NCBI GenBank assembly: GCA_965207495.1
Contig: OZ242287.1
Coordinates: 2,232,001 to 2,296,000 of the forward strand
DNA from: Bin5 sp965207495
GTDB lineage: Bacteria; Chloroflexota; Anaerolineae; Caldilineales; Caldilineaceae
Length of the DNA stretch: 64,000 nucleotides
Direction: 5' to 3'
The notes beneath the pieces were generated by a model that saw only the letters and a program-made list of their open reading frames with translations, made no database searches and was not told where the DNA came from. Below, piece by piece: positions 32,294-41,332 of the stretch. Position 1 is the first letter of the stretch. Every line of letters begins with the position of its first letter. The position numbers and the translations under genes were made by a program.

Positions 32294-33193
32294 ATGGATG
32301 TCCAACGCGACAGTTCCCCCCGCACATACCCTGTCGATCTGCAAGCCCACAGCAACTGCTCAGACGGCACCGACACACCAATAGAGCTGATCGACAAGGC
32401 CGCCGCGCTGGGCATCCGCGTTCTGGCGATCACTGACCACGACAGCGTTCTCGGCGTTGCCGAAGCCCAGGCCCGCGGGGCAGACGTAGGCGTGCATGTA
32501 CTTCCCGCCGTCGAATTCAGTACCTCTCGCGATCGCGAAAATGACTTCAGGGATTTCGACATCCTCGGCTACGGAATCGACCAGACCAATCCTCCACTGC
32601 TCGATACCATGAACCGGCTCAAAGAAAGCCGTATCGATCAGAAGTCGCGCCAGGTCGAACGTCTCCAAAGCTATGGCCTGCATGTCCCGGTCGATGAAGT
32701 TTTGGCGCTGGCAGGCGGCGTGCCGGGCCGCCCCCATATCGCCCAGATCGCCCTCAAATACAACCCCCACAAATTCACATCCCTGAGCGACGTCTTCCAG
32801 CAATATCTCGCCTCCGATGCCGAAAACCCCACCCACGTGCCCCGCACCTTCATTCTCGGCGTGATCGAAGCCATCGAACTTACGCACGGCGCAGGCGGAA
32901 AAGCGGTTCTTGCCCATCCCGGCATTTACCGGCGTATCCGCAGCCTCGAAAACTCTCTAGCCCGCCTTGTTGACGTTGGCCTCGACGGACTGGAAATCCA
33001 GTACCCCTATGCCCCTGAAGGGCGAGACTCAACCGATAGGCCGATCCCTTGCTTCGCCGAGCTGGCCGCCCGCTTTGGCCTGTTCGAAACCGGCGGCAGC
33101 GACTACCACGGCGAACGCAAGCCAAATCGCCTCGGCGAAGCCGGTCTCGAATGGGAACAGTGGCAAAGGCTACGGGAACTGAACGGATGGTAG
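32294..33193 (+). CDS. PHP-domain phosphoesterase (RNase AM/TrpH-like)
   Basis: This 299-residue PHP-fold metalloenzyme has the metal-binding motifs DLQAHSNCSDG (residues 15-25), ITDHDS and GGSDYHGE near the C-terminus. Length and motifs fit the YciV/TrpH group, whose E. coli member is a 5'-3' exonuclease on RNA and 3',5'-nucleotide diphosphates. That activity is inferred here. The ATG at 32294 has only a weak ribosome binding site. Its stop codon overlaps the neighbourhood of the alanine racemase start (ATG 33187 lies before TAG 33191-33193), so the two are translationally coupled. Confidence 0.88.
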   Translation: MDVQRDSSPRTYPVDLQAHSNCSDGTDTPIELIDKAAALGIRVLAITDHDSVLGVAEAQARGADVGVHVLPAVEFSTSRDRENDFRDFDILGYGIDQTNPPLLDTMNRLKESRIDQKSRQVERLQSYGLHVPVDEVLALAGGVPGRPHIAQIALKYNPHKFTSLSDVFQQYLASDAENPTHVPRTFILGVIEAIELTHGAGGKAVLAHPGIYRRIRSLENSLARLVDVGLDGLEIQYPYAPEGRDSTDRPIPCFAELAARFGLFETGGSDYHGERKPNRLGEAGLEWEQWQRLRELNGW

Positions 33194-34362
33194 CCACCCT
33201 TACCCCGACCGAGCACCAACAATGGCAACTACCCTCGCGCCCAACGTGGCTGGAAATCGATCTTTCCGCGCTGGCAAACAATATAGGCGAGCTTCGGCGC
33301 CGCATCGGGCCGGACCGGCTTCTCTATGCCGTCGTTAAAGCTAATGCCTATGGCCACGGCGCCGAACTGGTAGCGCCTGCTGCAATCGAGGCCGGTGTAG
33401 ACCGCCTCGCAGTCGCCGCAGTCAACGAAGCAATCTCCCTTCGCCAAGCCGGAGTGCGCGCCCCGATTCTCCTGCTCGGCTACACGCCACCCGAACTGGC
33501 CGAAACACTCCTGGAATACGACCTCGCAGTGTCCGTCTATGAGACAAGCGCCGCCCTCGCCTTCGCGGCGACCGCTGCTCGAGTCGGTCGGCCTCTGACC
33601 GTTCATCTCAAGGTCGACACTGGAATGCACCGCCTGGGTGTCGATCCCGCCGCTGCCCCCGAACTCTGTGAAATCCTCTCCCAGAATCCTGCTCTCCATT
33701 TCGAAGGCATCTATACCCACTTCAGCACCGCCGACGAAACCAACAAGGAGTACAGCCGCGAGCAGCTGCGGCGCTTCACTGCACTGCTCGAACAGCTCTC
33801 GCGTGCCGGTTGCCGGCCGCCCATTGCCCATGCCGCCAACTCAGCCGCCGCGATCGACCTTCCCAGCGCGCACCTGGACGCTGTGCGCTGCGGCATCCTC
33901 CTATATGGTCTGTCTCCCAGCGACGAAGTGCCCGCGCCGCCGGAAATGCGGCCCGTGCTCAGCTGGAAGGCGCGCATCGCCCAAGTGCGCAACCTCAAGG
34001 CCGGCGAACCGGTCTCATACGGCAACGCATGGCGCGCGCCCGGCCTCCGCAAGGTCGCCATCATACCCGTGGGCTACGCCGACGGCTTTCCCCGCAGCCC
34101 CCGTACCTGGAAGACCGTACTCATCGGCGGCCGCGAGATGCCTGTCGTAGGCCGTATTTGCATGGACCATGTCTTCGTCGACGTGACCGAACTCCCGGCA
34201 TCCGGGCTCCCGGTTTCTCGAGACGACGAGGTCGTTTTGATAGGAGACCAGCAAGGGGCAACCATCTCTATGGAGGACGCCGCCGCGCGTCTGAAGACCA
34301 ACAACTACGAAGTGGCCAGCCGGCTGATGGCCCGGCTGCCCCGCGTCGCCGTGCAAGACTAA
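33187..34362 (+). CDS. alr: alanine racemase
   Basis: This 391-residue PLP enzyme makes D-alanine for peptidoglycan. The PLP lysine is in AVVKANAYGHG (about residue 50). The catalytic tyrosine of the beta domain is in EPVSYGNAW, and CMDHVFVDV is the usual active-site loop. The ATG at 33187 overlaps the end of the PHP gene by 7 bases. An in-frame ATG at 33151 would add 12 residues and cannot be excluded. It is followed after 34 bases by nth on the same strand. Confidence 0.95.
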   Translation: MVATLTPTEHQQWQLPSRPTWLEIDLSALANNIGELRRRIGPDRLLYAVVKANAYGHGAELVAPAAIEAGVDRLAVAAVNEAISLRQAGVRAPILLLGYTPPELAETLLEYDLAVSVYETSAALAFAATAARVGRPLTVHLKVDTGMHRLGVDPAAAPELCEILSQNPALHFEGIYTHFSTADETNKEYSREQLRRFTALLEQLSRAGCRPPIAHAANSAAAIDLPSAHLDAVRCGILLYGLSPSDEVPAPPEMRPVLSWKARIAQVRNLKAGEPVSYGNAWRAPGLRKVAIIPVGYADGFPRSPRTWKTVLIGGREMPVVGRICMDHVFVDVTELPASGLPVSRDDEVVLIGDQQGATISMEDAAARLKTNNYEVASRLMARLPRVAVQD

Positions 34363-34396
34363 ACGGCGAAGGTCAGAGCACGAGCGGGATGAGACA

Positions 34397-35101
34397 ATGA
34401 CTGGCGCAAACCGCCCGTTGAAATCCAAGGCCCGGAAGATCTACGAGCAGCTCTCTGAGGAATACGGCCAACCGGAGTGGAAGCCCTCCCGTTCCGGCTT
34501 CGAGCAGCTGATTCAGACCATCCTCAGCGCCAATACCAACGACCGCAATTCGGGTAGAGCGTTCGAAACGCTCAAGGAAAGATTCGCAGGTGACTGGGAC
34601 GCAGTGCGCAACGCGCCTCTGGAGGAGATCAAGGACGCCATCCGCGTTGCCGGGATGTACAACCAGAAGGCGCCCCACATCGTCGACACACTGGAAATCC
34701 TATACCGGGAGGAAGGGAACTACAGTCTGGAGCACGTGCGTGATATGGCGCCGGCAGCCGCCCAGACCTACTTGCAGCGTTTTCCTGGCGTAGGCCACAA
34801 GACAGCCAGCATCGTCCTTCTCTTCAGCTACGGAATGGCAGCCTTCCCGGTCGACACTCATGTCCAACGCGTAACCCAGCGCCTCGGCATGAGCGGGCGG
34901 CGGGCGTCCGCAGAAAAGATTAAGGCTCTCTGGGAGAAGATGCTGCCAGCAGAAACCTACTTCTGCCTGCATGTGAACCTGATCCGCCACGGCCGCACCG
35001 TCTGCAAAGCGCGCACCCCCCGCTGTGCCAACTGCATCCTGCAGGACGAGTGCGACTACAACGTGCGCCTCGGCGACTGGGAAGGCACCCCGCCAGACTA
35101 A
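34397..35101 (+). CDS. nth: endonuclease III
   Basis: This 234-residue DNA glycosylase/AP lyase removes oxidised pyrimidines. The helix-hairpin-helix motif LQRFPGVGHKTAS holds the catalytic lysine, VDTHVQR holds the catalytic aspartate, and the C-terminal iron-sulfur loop has four cysteines in CKARTPRCANCILQDEC with the family's C-x6-C-x2-C-x5-C spacing. The length is about 20 residues above E. coli Nth. It is probably co-transcribed with alr. Confidence 0.96.
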   Translation: MTGANRPLKSKARKIYEQLSEEYGQPEWKPSRSGFEQLIQTILSANTNDRNSGRAFETLKERFAGDWDAVRNAPLEEIKDAIRVAGMYNQKAPHIVDTLEILYREEGNYSLEHVRDMAPAAAQTYLQRFPGVGHKTASIVLLFSYGMAAFPVDTHVQRVTQRLGMSGRRASAEKIKALWEKMLPAETYFCLHVNLIRHGRTVCKARTPRCANCILQDECDYNVRLGDWEGTPPD

Positions 35102-35115
35102 GGAGCTGAGAACGC

Positions 35116-35145
35116 AAAAAGCCGCCTGAAACGTGCACAGGCGGC
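35116..35145 (-). terminator. terminator of rpsT
   Basis: GCCGCCTG (35121-35128) and CAGGCGGC (35138-35145) form an 8-bp perfect stem. Five A on the left (35116-35120) give a T-run for minus-strand transcripts. It can also serve the convergent nth transcript as a barrier. Confidence 0.7.
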
Positions 35146-35218
35146 ATGGGGTCGGGAACTCTTATTATCCCAGTTCGGCTTAATCCGGGACAAATCCCTG
35201 GCTGGGACTATCCTGCCT

Positions 35219-35485
35219 TTATTCTGCCAGGGCTTTCTTCTGCTGGCTCTTCAGTCTGCTCTTGCGGCGTGCCGCATTGTTAGCGTGAATGGCGCCGCGT
35301 TGCGCAGCCTTGTCCAAAGCGACGAAAGCCGTGCGTACTGCCTCAGGCGCCTCTGGATCCGAGGCCTCAATCGATTCACGCGCATTCTTCACAGCAGTCC
35401 GAGCCGCGCTGCGGTATCCCTTGTTGCGGTCGCGGCGCCGTACGTCCTGGCGCATCCGCTTTGCGGCTGATCTGATAATCGGCAT
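35219..35485 (-). CDS. rpsT: 30S ribosomal protein S20
   Basis: This 88-residue protein, the normal S20 length, starts MPIIRSAAKRMRQDVRRRDR. It is very basic, with the family pattern RTAVKNARESIEA and AARRKSRL near the C-terminus, and binds 16S rRNA early in 30S assembly. ATG 35485 is chosen because TGGAG lies 7 bases upstream and the protein then matches S20. The frame continues to 35617 without coding features. It is monocistronic, with its own promoter and terminator. Confidence 0.96.
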   Translation of the reverse strand: MPIIRSAAKRMRQDVRRRDRNKGYRSAARTAVKNARESIEASDPEAPEAVRTAFVALDKAAQRGAIHANNAARRKSRLKSQQKKALAE

Positions 35486-35552
35486 CTGTTTCTCCACCGC
35501 GGCCCACAGGCCGCACCGTTTGACACTTCTCATTAAAACGACAGTTGGCCCC

Positions 35553-35581
35553 ATTGTAACAAGGGGAGGGGCCAAAGTCAA
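35553..35581 (-). promoter_or_regulatory. promoter of rpsT
   Basis: On the minus strand TTGACT (35576-35581) and TACAAT (35553-35558) are 17 bases apart. The start near 35546 leaves a leader of about 60 bases. Confidence 0.75.
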
Positions 35582-35741
35582 TCTGAACCGCTGCTGATGC
35601 ACAGTTTCTCCCTGCAAAAACTAGCCGAACCCCCTCTCTACAACCTTCGTGTTGCCCCCGAAATGTGGCGCTATTGCCCCATTTGCGCTAAAGTATGCCC
35701 GATACAATTCTGAATCAAAGGCCCACCCTAAGAGGACTCAA

Positions 35742-36905
35742 ATGAAGATTTCCAATGTAACGCCGATGGTGCTGGGCACCGAATGGCGTAACCTGACTAT
35801 AGTCAAAGTAGAGACCGATGATGGCTTGGTCGGTGTCGGCGAATGCCGGGCGCTCAATCGCACCGACGGCGTGCTCGGCTACCTGAGCGAAGCCGCGCCC
35901 CGTTACATCCTCGGCGAAGACCCCTTTAACGTCGAAGCCCTCGTAGCCCGCATGTTTCGCGAGGATTTCGGTCGCGCCGGCGAAATAACCCAGACCGTCA
36001 CCGCACTCCTCGAAGTTGCCTGTTGGGATATCATCGGCAAGGCCCTCGACCAGCCTGTATATAAGCTGCTCGGTGGCGCCGTAAGGCACCAGATCAAGGG
36101 CTACGCCAACGGGTGGTATACAGGGGAACGCACGCCTGATGAGTTCCACGCTGCCGCAAAAAAGGTGCTGGACAAAGGCTACAAGGCGCTGAAATTTGAT
36201 CCCTTCGGCGCCGGTTTCTACGAGATGGAGCGCGCAGAAAAGAACTACGTAATCGGTCTCGTGGAAGCCGTGCGCGATGCTGTCGGCCCGGACGTAGAGA
36301 TCCTCATCGAGATGCACGGCCGTTTCAACCCTGTAACCGCGGTGGAATTCGCCCGCGAGTTGGCCCCCTTCAAACCCTCCTGGCTGGAGGAGCCCGTGCC
36401 CCCCGAAAATATCGCCGCCCAGAAAAAGGCCGCAGATGCCATCGCGCCCCTGGGCATTCCCGTCGCGACCGGCGAGCGCCTGCACACGATGTACGAGTAT
36501 CGCGAACTGTTCGAACTGCAGGCCTGCGATATCATCCAACCCGATATAACCCACTTCGGCGGCATTCTCAATACAAAGAAGCTGGCCGCCTGGGCCGAAG
36601 CCTATTACATGCTCATCGCGCCCCACAACGTCGGCGGCCCCATCTCGACTGCCGCCGCCCTGCATCTGGCAGCCTGCACACCCAACTTCAAGATCCAGGA
36701 GCACTTCAACGACTTCGCCGAAGCCTACGTCAAGAAGGCCGCCCCGGGCAATCCCGAGATCGAAGACGGCTACTTTGCCCTTCCTACCGGCCCCGGCCTC
36801 GGCGTCACACTCGACGAGGACGTAGTCGAAGCCAATCCCCGCCGCAGAGTCCACTTCAATCTCTTCGCCGAAGACTGGCACCGGCGCTCGGCCGAAGTTG
36901 ACTGA
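35742..36905 (+). CDS. enolase-superfamily sugar-acid dehydratase
   Basis: This 387-residue mandelate-racemase-group enzyme has its capping domain at about 1-120. Barrel residues visible are the lysine and aspartate in ALKFDPFG, the metal acids in ILIEMHGRFNP, SWLEEPVPPEN and ATGERL, and a histidine in IAPHNVGGP. The HGRFNP and APHN patterns resemble D-galactonate and related dehydratases, and a D-mannonate dehydratase of the RspA group is also possible. ATG 35742 follows AAGAGGA. It is 90 bases upstream of a semialdehyde dehydrogenase gene on the same strand and close to uxaC, so it probably makes a 2-keto-3-deoxy sugar acid. Confidence 0.85.
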   Translation: MKISNVTPMVLGTEWRNLTIVKVETDDGLVGVGECRALNRTDGVLGYLSEAAPRYILGEDPFNVEALVARMFREDFGRAGEITQTVTALLEVACWDIIGKALDQPVYKLLGGAVRHQIKGYANGWYTGERTPDEFHAAAKKVLDKGYKALKFDPFGAGFYEMERAEKNYVIGLVEAVRDAVGPDVEILIEMHGRFNPVTAVEFARELAPFKPSWLEEPVPPENIAAQKKAADAIAPLGIPVATGERLHTMYEYRELFELQACDIIQPDITHFGGILNTKKLAAWAEAYYMLIAPHNVGGPISTAAALHLAACTPNFKIQEHFNDFAEAYVKKAAPGNPEIEDGYFALPTGPGLGVTLDEDVVEANPRRRVHFNLFAEDWHRRSAEVD

Positions 36906-36995
36906 ATCCTGGCGCCATTCTTGGCTGAGAGGGTGGCATCCTCTTCCATCAGAACCTCTGACCCCAATTGAAACCGATAGGAGCTTCCAATTCCA

Positions 36996-38585
36996 ATGTC
37001 ATCGCAACCGCTACTGATTAAGGGAGAATTCCGCGCCGCCGCCAATCCGACCGGCAGTTACCAGTCTACCAATCCCATGACCGGCGAAAAACTGCCGTGG
37101 TCTTTTCCCTACTCCGAATGGGATGACATCGAGGACGTTCTGCAAGCGGCCGCCGAAGCTGTAGGCGAGCTCCGCGATGCCCCTCGACAACTGCTGGCCG
37201 ACTTTCTCGACGCATACGCCGCCCGCATCGAAGAACGGGCCGATACGCTCGTCGAATCAGCCCACCTGGAGACGGGACTGCCCGCGCCCACCCGGCTCAA
37301 GGCCATCGAGCTTCCCCGAACCACCGACCAGCTGCGCCAGGCCGCGGCAGCCGTTCGTTCGCGTTCGTGGACCCAGGCCACAATCGACACCGAAGCCAAT
37401 ATTCGCTCCTGCTACGGCCCCCTGCCCGGAGCCGTCGTCGTGTTCGGGCCAAACAACTTTCCCTATGCCTTCAACGGTGCCGCCGGCGGAGATTTCGCCG
37501 CCGCCATCGCCGCCGGTAGCCCCGTCATTGCCAAGGCGCACTCCAGCCACTCCCGCACAAGCCAGCTGCTGGCTGAAGCCGCGCTCGAAGCCATCTGCGA
37601 TACTGGCGCGCCCAAAGGCCTCGTGCAGCTAATCTATCGCTTCAAGCCGGAATATGGCTACGATCTGGTTGCCGACCCCCGCGTCGCCGCCGTCGGCTTT
37701 ACCGGCAGCCGCGACGGTGGCATGCGTCTGAAAGAGGTCGCCGACCGCCAAGGTAAACCAATCTACCTGGAAATGTCCAGCATCAACCCGATTCTCCTGC
37801 TGCCCGGCGCCCTCTCCGAACGTTCACAGGAAATTGCAGATGAGTTCTTTACCTCCTGTACCATGGGCACCGGCCAGTTCTGCACAAATCCCGGCCTTGT
37901 CATGACCATTGCCGGAGAGGAATCAGAGGCCTTTATAGAGCAATCGGCGGCGCTCTTCGATGACGGGGCAGCCGGCGTCCTGCTCAACCGCGGCGTATCC
38001 GAGGGCATGGACGAAGCGGTTCAGATCTTGACCAGCAATGGGGCTAAAGTTGTTGCAGGAGGTGCCGCCGCAGACCAGCCCGGCTTCTTCTACCAGAATA
38101 CGCTGCTGACAGTGTCGGGTGACGAGTTCCTTTCCAATCCCGATGCAATGCAGACGGAAGCGTTTGGACCATCTTCACTGGTCATCATGGCGAAAGACGC
38201 CGCCCAGATGGAGCAGGTTATCTCCTGTTTCGAAGGCAACCTCACCGGCTGCCTCTACACCGACAACGCCGGCTCCGACGATGACCTGTACGACCGTCTC
38301 GCGCCTCTGTTGCGTGCCAAAGTCGGCCGGCTGTTGAATGACAAAATGCCCACCGGCGTTGCCGTCACCGCCGCAATGAATCACGGCGGTCCCTTCCCTG
38401 CCACCGGACATCCCGGTTTCACTTCTGTCGGCATTCCGTCCAGCATCCGCCGGTTCGCCGCACTCTACAGCTACGACAATGTGCGCCAGCACCGCCTGCC
38501 GCCCGAGCTGCAGGACAAAAACCCGACCGGTGAAATGTGGCGCCTGGTCGATCACCATTGGACCCAAGCCGATATCAACAGCTGA
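36996..38585 (+). CDS. aldehyde dehydrogenase, 2,5-dioxovalerate (ketoglutaric semialdehyde) type
   Basis: This 529-residue NAD(P)-dependent aldehyde dehydrogenase has the catalytic glutamate in IYLEMSSINP and the catalytic cysteine in GTGQFCTNPG. VFGPNNFPYAFNGAAGGDFA and the C-terminal NHGGPFPATGHPGFTSVG are characteristic of alpha-ketoglutaric semialdehyde dehydrogenases, which make 2-oxoglutarate at the end of oxidative pentose, glucarate or galactarate routes. A ribosome binding site AGGAG lies about 12 bases before ATG 36996, somewhat far. It follows the dehydratase gene, fitting one non-phosphorylating sugar-acid pathway. Confidence 0.9.
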   Translation: MSSQPLLIKGEFRAAANPTGSYQSTNPMTGEKLPWSFPYSEWDDIEDVLQAAAEAVGELRDAPRQLLADFLDAYAARIEERADTLVESAHLETGLPAPTRLKAIELPRTTDQLRQAAAAVRSRSWTQATIDTEANIRSCYGPLPGAVVVFGPNNFPYAFNGAAGGDFAAAIAAGSPVIAKAHSSHSRTSQLLAEAALEAICDTGAPKGLVQLIYRFKPEYGYDLVADPRVAAVGFTGSRDGGMRLKEVADRQGKPIYLEMSSINPILLLPGALSERSQEIADEFFTSCTMGTGQFCTNPGLVMTIAGEESEAFIEQSAALFDDGAAGVLLNRGVSEGMDEAVQILTSNGAKVVAGGAAADQPGFFYQNTLLTVSGDEFLSNPDAMQTEAFGPSSLVIMAKDAAQMEQVISCFEGNLTGCLYTDNAGSDDDLYDRLAPLLRAKVGRLLNDKMPTGVAVTAAMNHGGPFPATGHPGFTSVGIPSSIRRFAALYSYDNVRQHRLPPELQDKNPTGEMWRLVDHHWTQADINS

Positions 38586-38612
38586 CCTCCCTGAATGGGG
38601 GAATCAGGAGGT
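38585..38612. terminator. hairpin between convergent genes
   Basis: ACCTCCCTGA (38585-38594) pairs with TCAGGAGGT (38604-38612) with one bulged C. It begins at the last base of the aldehyde dehydrogenase stop codon and has no T-run on either side, so its strength is doubtful. Confidence 0.35.
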
Positions 38613-38650
38613 TGCGGGATACCCGTGGCGCTACCGGCTTAAGGCGTCGC

Positions 38651-40093
38651 TTACAGCCGGTAGGCCTCCTTCGCCAGGCCATACGCCAGAGCATGCGCCA
38701 TGGCGAAAGCATCCTCATCGTCGATCTGGCCCTCGACGAGCAAACCGGCTAGCCAGTCGCAGGCGATGCGTCGCCAAAGCTCATGCCGGGTCGGAATCGA
38801 AGCGAAGGCGCGCGTATCGTCATTGAAGCCGACCGTGTTGTAGATGCCCGCCGTCTCCATCACCTGCGCAAAGAAATTCCTCATCCCATTGATGCTGTCG
38901 TAGAACCACCAGGGCGGGCCGATTCGCAAGATCGGGTAGTGGCCGGCCAGCGGAGCAAGCTCCCTGGCGCTCGTTGATTCATCCAGCGTAAACAGGATCA
39001 GGCGCAGCGACTGATGGGAGCCAAACCGGTCAAGCAGCGGTTTCAAATTGCGGGTGAAGTCAAGCGCATGGGGGATGTCAGCCCCCTTGTCCGCGCCGAA
39101 GCGCTGGAACACAGCCGCGTTGTGATTCCGGATCGAGCCAGGGTGAAGCTGCATGACCAGCCCGTCCTCGCTGCTCATTCGGGCCATCTCCACCAACATA
39201 TGCCCGGTGAAACGCCGTGCGTCTTCGGCGGTCGCTTTGCCCGCTAGGCCTCGCTGAAAGAGCGCCTCCGCCTCGCCGGAGGAGAGGACCTCGGTGAACG
39301 GAGTCTCCGCCGCATGATCGGTTGCGGTCGCCCCCATCTCCCTGAAGTAATCGCGCCGGGCTTCAAGCGCCGAAATGTAGGAGGCGTAATTCCCGATGTC
39401 GGTACCCGAAACGCTGCGCAGCAGGTCGATTTGCCCCTTCCATTCCGGCTGATCGATCCCGTTCACGACCTTGTCGGGACGGAATGTTGGATAGATGCGC
39501 CCATCCCAGTCCGATTCTTGGATCGTCTTGTGATGCTCGAGCGTGTCAGTGGCCGCGTCGGTCGTTGTCAGCACCTCCACCTGGAACTGATCGTATAGCG
39601 CCCGGGGTGTGAAATCGGGCGCTGCCAACCGTTCTGATATCCTGTCATAGAACCCCTGGGCGTTCGCAGGAGATAACTTTTCGGTGATGCCAAAGAGATC
39701 GTGTAGTTCGTCCCGTAGCCACAGCCCGGTGGGCGTGCCCTGAAACAGTTGATAGTTTTCGGCGAATGTCTGCCAGATCTTGCGGTGGTCCGATTCGACC
39801 GCGCCGGCATCCTCTCCTTCATTCATGGGCACACCTTGTGCCTCAAGAGGAACGCCCTGGGAGTAGAGCATCCGGAATACATAGTGGTCCGGAATCAGAA
39901 AGAATTCCGCAGGTGACTCGAAATGGTACGAAGCGTCGGCAAAGAGAAGTGGGTCCACATGGCCGTGCGGACAGATCAACGGAAGGTCTGCCACGCTCTC
40001 AAATAGAGTTCGAGCTACAGATCTTTGCGCGCTGCTGCCACTGAAGAAGCGATCCGCCCGTTCGGGCATATAATTGCGTAGTGACTCATTCAC
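38651..40093 (-). CDS. uxaC: glucuronate isomerase
   Basis: This 480-residue protein of the amidohydrolase-fold UxaC family converts D-glucuronate to D-fructuronate and D-galacturonate to D-tagaturonate. The metal motif CPHGHVDP occurs near residue 42, and LQLHPGSIRNHN and GPPWWFYDSINGM are family hallmarks. The start is GTG 40093 with AAGGA 7 bases upstream. It is divergent from a mannonate-oxidoreductase-like SDR gene, the next step of the glucuronate route, so both probably share a control region at 40094-40275. Confidence 0.95.
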   Translation of the reverse strand: MNESLRNYMPERADRFFSGSSAQRSVARTLFESVADLPLICPHGHVDPLLFADASYHFESPAEFFLIPDHYVFRMLYSQGVPLEAQGVPMNEGEDAGAVESDHRKIWQTFAENYQLFQGTPTGLWLRDELHDLFGITEKLSPANAQGFYDRISERLAAPDFTPRALYDQFQVEVLTTTDAATDTLEHHKTIQESDWDGRIYPTFRPDKVVNGIDQPEWKGQIDLLRSVSGTDIGNYASYISALEARRDYFREMGATATDHAAETPFTEVLSSGEAEALFQRGLAGKATAEDARRFTGHMLVEMARMSSEDGLVMQLHPGSIRNHNAAVFQRFGADKGADIPHALDFTRNLKPLLDRFGSHQSLRLILFTLDESTSARELAPLAGHYPILRIGPPWWFYDSINGMRNFFAQVMETAGIYNTVGFNDDTRAFASIPTRHELWRRIACDWLAGLLVEGQIDDEDAFAMAHALAYGLAKEAYRL

Positions 40094-40275
40094 AAAATAG
40101 TCCTTTCGTTCGCAAAGAGTTGGCAGTAAATTGAAGAAAGTATACAGGTTGCTAGTTGGCTTTCTGTCTGACTCTCACTTGCCTATGATTATAGCTGAAA
40201 ACCTTGTAAGGGCGAGGTAGGAGCCGCTTGTAAAAGAATTCCTCTCTCCCCGTATTTCACACTAAGGAGTTGGCC

Positions 40276-41121
40276 ATGAGCGCAAATGAACAGTTCTCAT
40301 TGGAGGGAAAGGTTGCCGTCGTCACCGGCGCCACAGGTGTATTGGGAGGGGCGATGGCCCGGGGTCTGGCCGCGGCCGGGGCACGCGTCGCCATCCTTGG
40401 TCGGAGGGAGGCCGTAGCCCGCGCGGTGGCCGACGAAATTGTGGCCGCCGGCAATGAGGCGATCCCCCTGCCCGCCGACGTCCTGGATGAAGACAGTCTG
40501 CAAGCGGCGCGCAAGACGCTCATCGACGAATGGGGCACTGTCGACGTCCTGATCAATTCCGCCGGCGGCAATCGCCCCGACGCAACCGTCTTCGGCGATC
40601 TCACCTTCTTCAATGTGCCGCGCAGCGCCCTAGAAGGGGTCGTCGGCCTGAACTTCACCGGCACGGTCCTGCCAATTCAGATCTTCGGCGAGCCCATGGC
40701 AGCGCAGGGCCAAGGCTCCGTCATCAACATCTCGTCAATGGCCGCGCAGAAGGTCCTGACCCGCGTGATGGGCTACTCTGCCGCCAAAGCGGCCGTCGAC
40801 AACCTGACCCGCTGGCTGGCCGTAGATCTGGCCGAAAAGCACGGTCCCGGGCTCCGAGTGAACGCAATCGCGCCCGGCTTCTTCGTCGGCGACCAGAACC
40901 GGGCGCTCCTGATCAAAGAGGACGCCCCCGCCGGATCTCAGGATCCCCCTATTCTCACCGAAAGAGGTCAGCAGATAGTAGACCATACGCCGATGGGGCG
41001 GTTCGGAGAGCCGGATGAGCTGACAGGCGCAGCGATCTGGCTCGCCAGCGACGCCTCCCGCTTCGTTACCGGTATCGTTGTTCCCGTTGACGGGGGTTTC
41101 TCCGCCTCAAGCGGCATCTGA
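40276..41121 (+). CDS. D-mannonate oxidoreductase-like SDR (fructuronate reductase)
   Basis: This 281-residue classical SDR has the cofactor motif TGATGVLGGA, Ser in INISSMAAQ and an intact YSAAK catalytic pair. The stretches INSAGGNRPDAT, APGFFVGDQNRALL and HTPMGRFGEPDEL match the SDR-type mannonate oxidoreductases of Gram-positive bacteria, which reduce D-fructuronate to D-mannonate. ATG 40276 has AAGGAG 6 bases upstream. A TTG six bases earlier is less likely. Divergence from uxaC supports the role. The following enzymes (mannonate dehydratase, KDG kinase) are not recognised by name here. Confidence 0.85.
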   Translation: MSANEQFSLEGKVAVVTGATGVLGGAMARGLAAAGARVAILGRREAVARAVADEIVAAGNEAIPLPADVLDEDSLQAARKTLIDEWGTVDVLINSAGGNRPDATVFGDLTFFNVPRSALEGVVGLNFTGTVLPIQIFGEPMAAQGQGSVINISSMAAQKVLTRVMGYSAAKAAVDNLTRWLAVDLAEKHGPGLRVNAIAPGFFVGDQNRALLIKEDAPAGSQDPPILTERGQQIVDHTPMGRFGEPDELTGAAIWLASDASRFVTGIVVPVDGGFSASSGI

Positions 41122-41202
41122 GGCTCCGAATAACCTTCCGGAATGAGCATATCGAACGCCCCTGTCGCGCTCTGCCTCGCTACACTTCCTGGGTGAGTTT
41201 TC

Positions 41203-41231
41203 TTGCCCCGCGCAGTGAAGAAATGTATATT
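41203..41231 (+). promoter_or_regulatory. promoter of glnS
   Basis: TTGCCC (41203-41208) and TATATT (41226-41231) are 17 bases apart. The start near 41238 gives a leader of about 95 bases. Confidence 0.6.
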
Positions 41232-41332
41232 GTCTTTTGGTGACTGTAGAGGATAGAAAACAGAAAACTGTTGTACATGAAATTGGGGTGTCCCGATTTC
41301 GCAAAACACGTAGGTTAGCTGAGAGTATTCCC

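Noticed and set aside
32600..33150. Long frame upstream of the alanine racemase start, inside the PHP gene
   Set aside because: It is the out-of-frame shadow of the PHP coding region. Alr homology begins at 33187.
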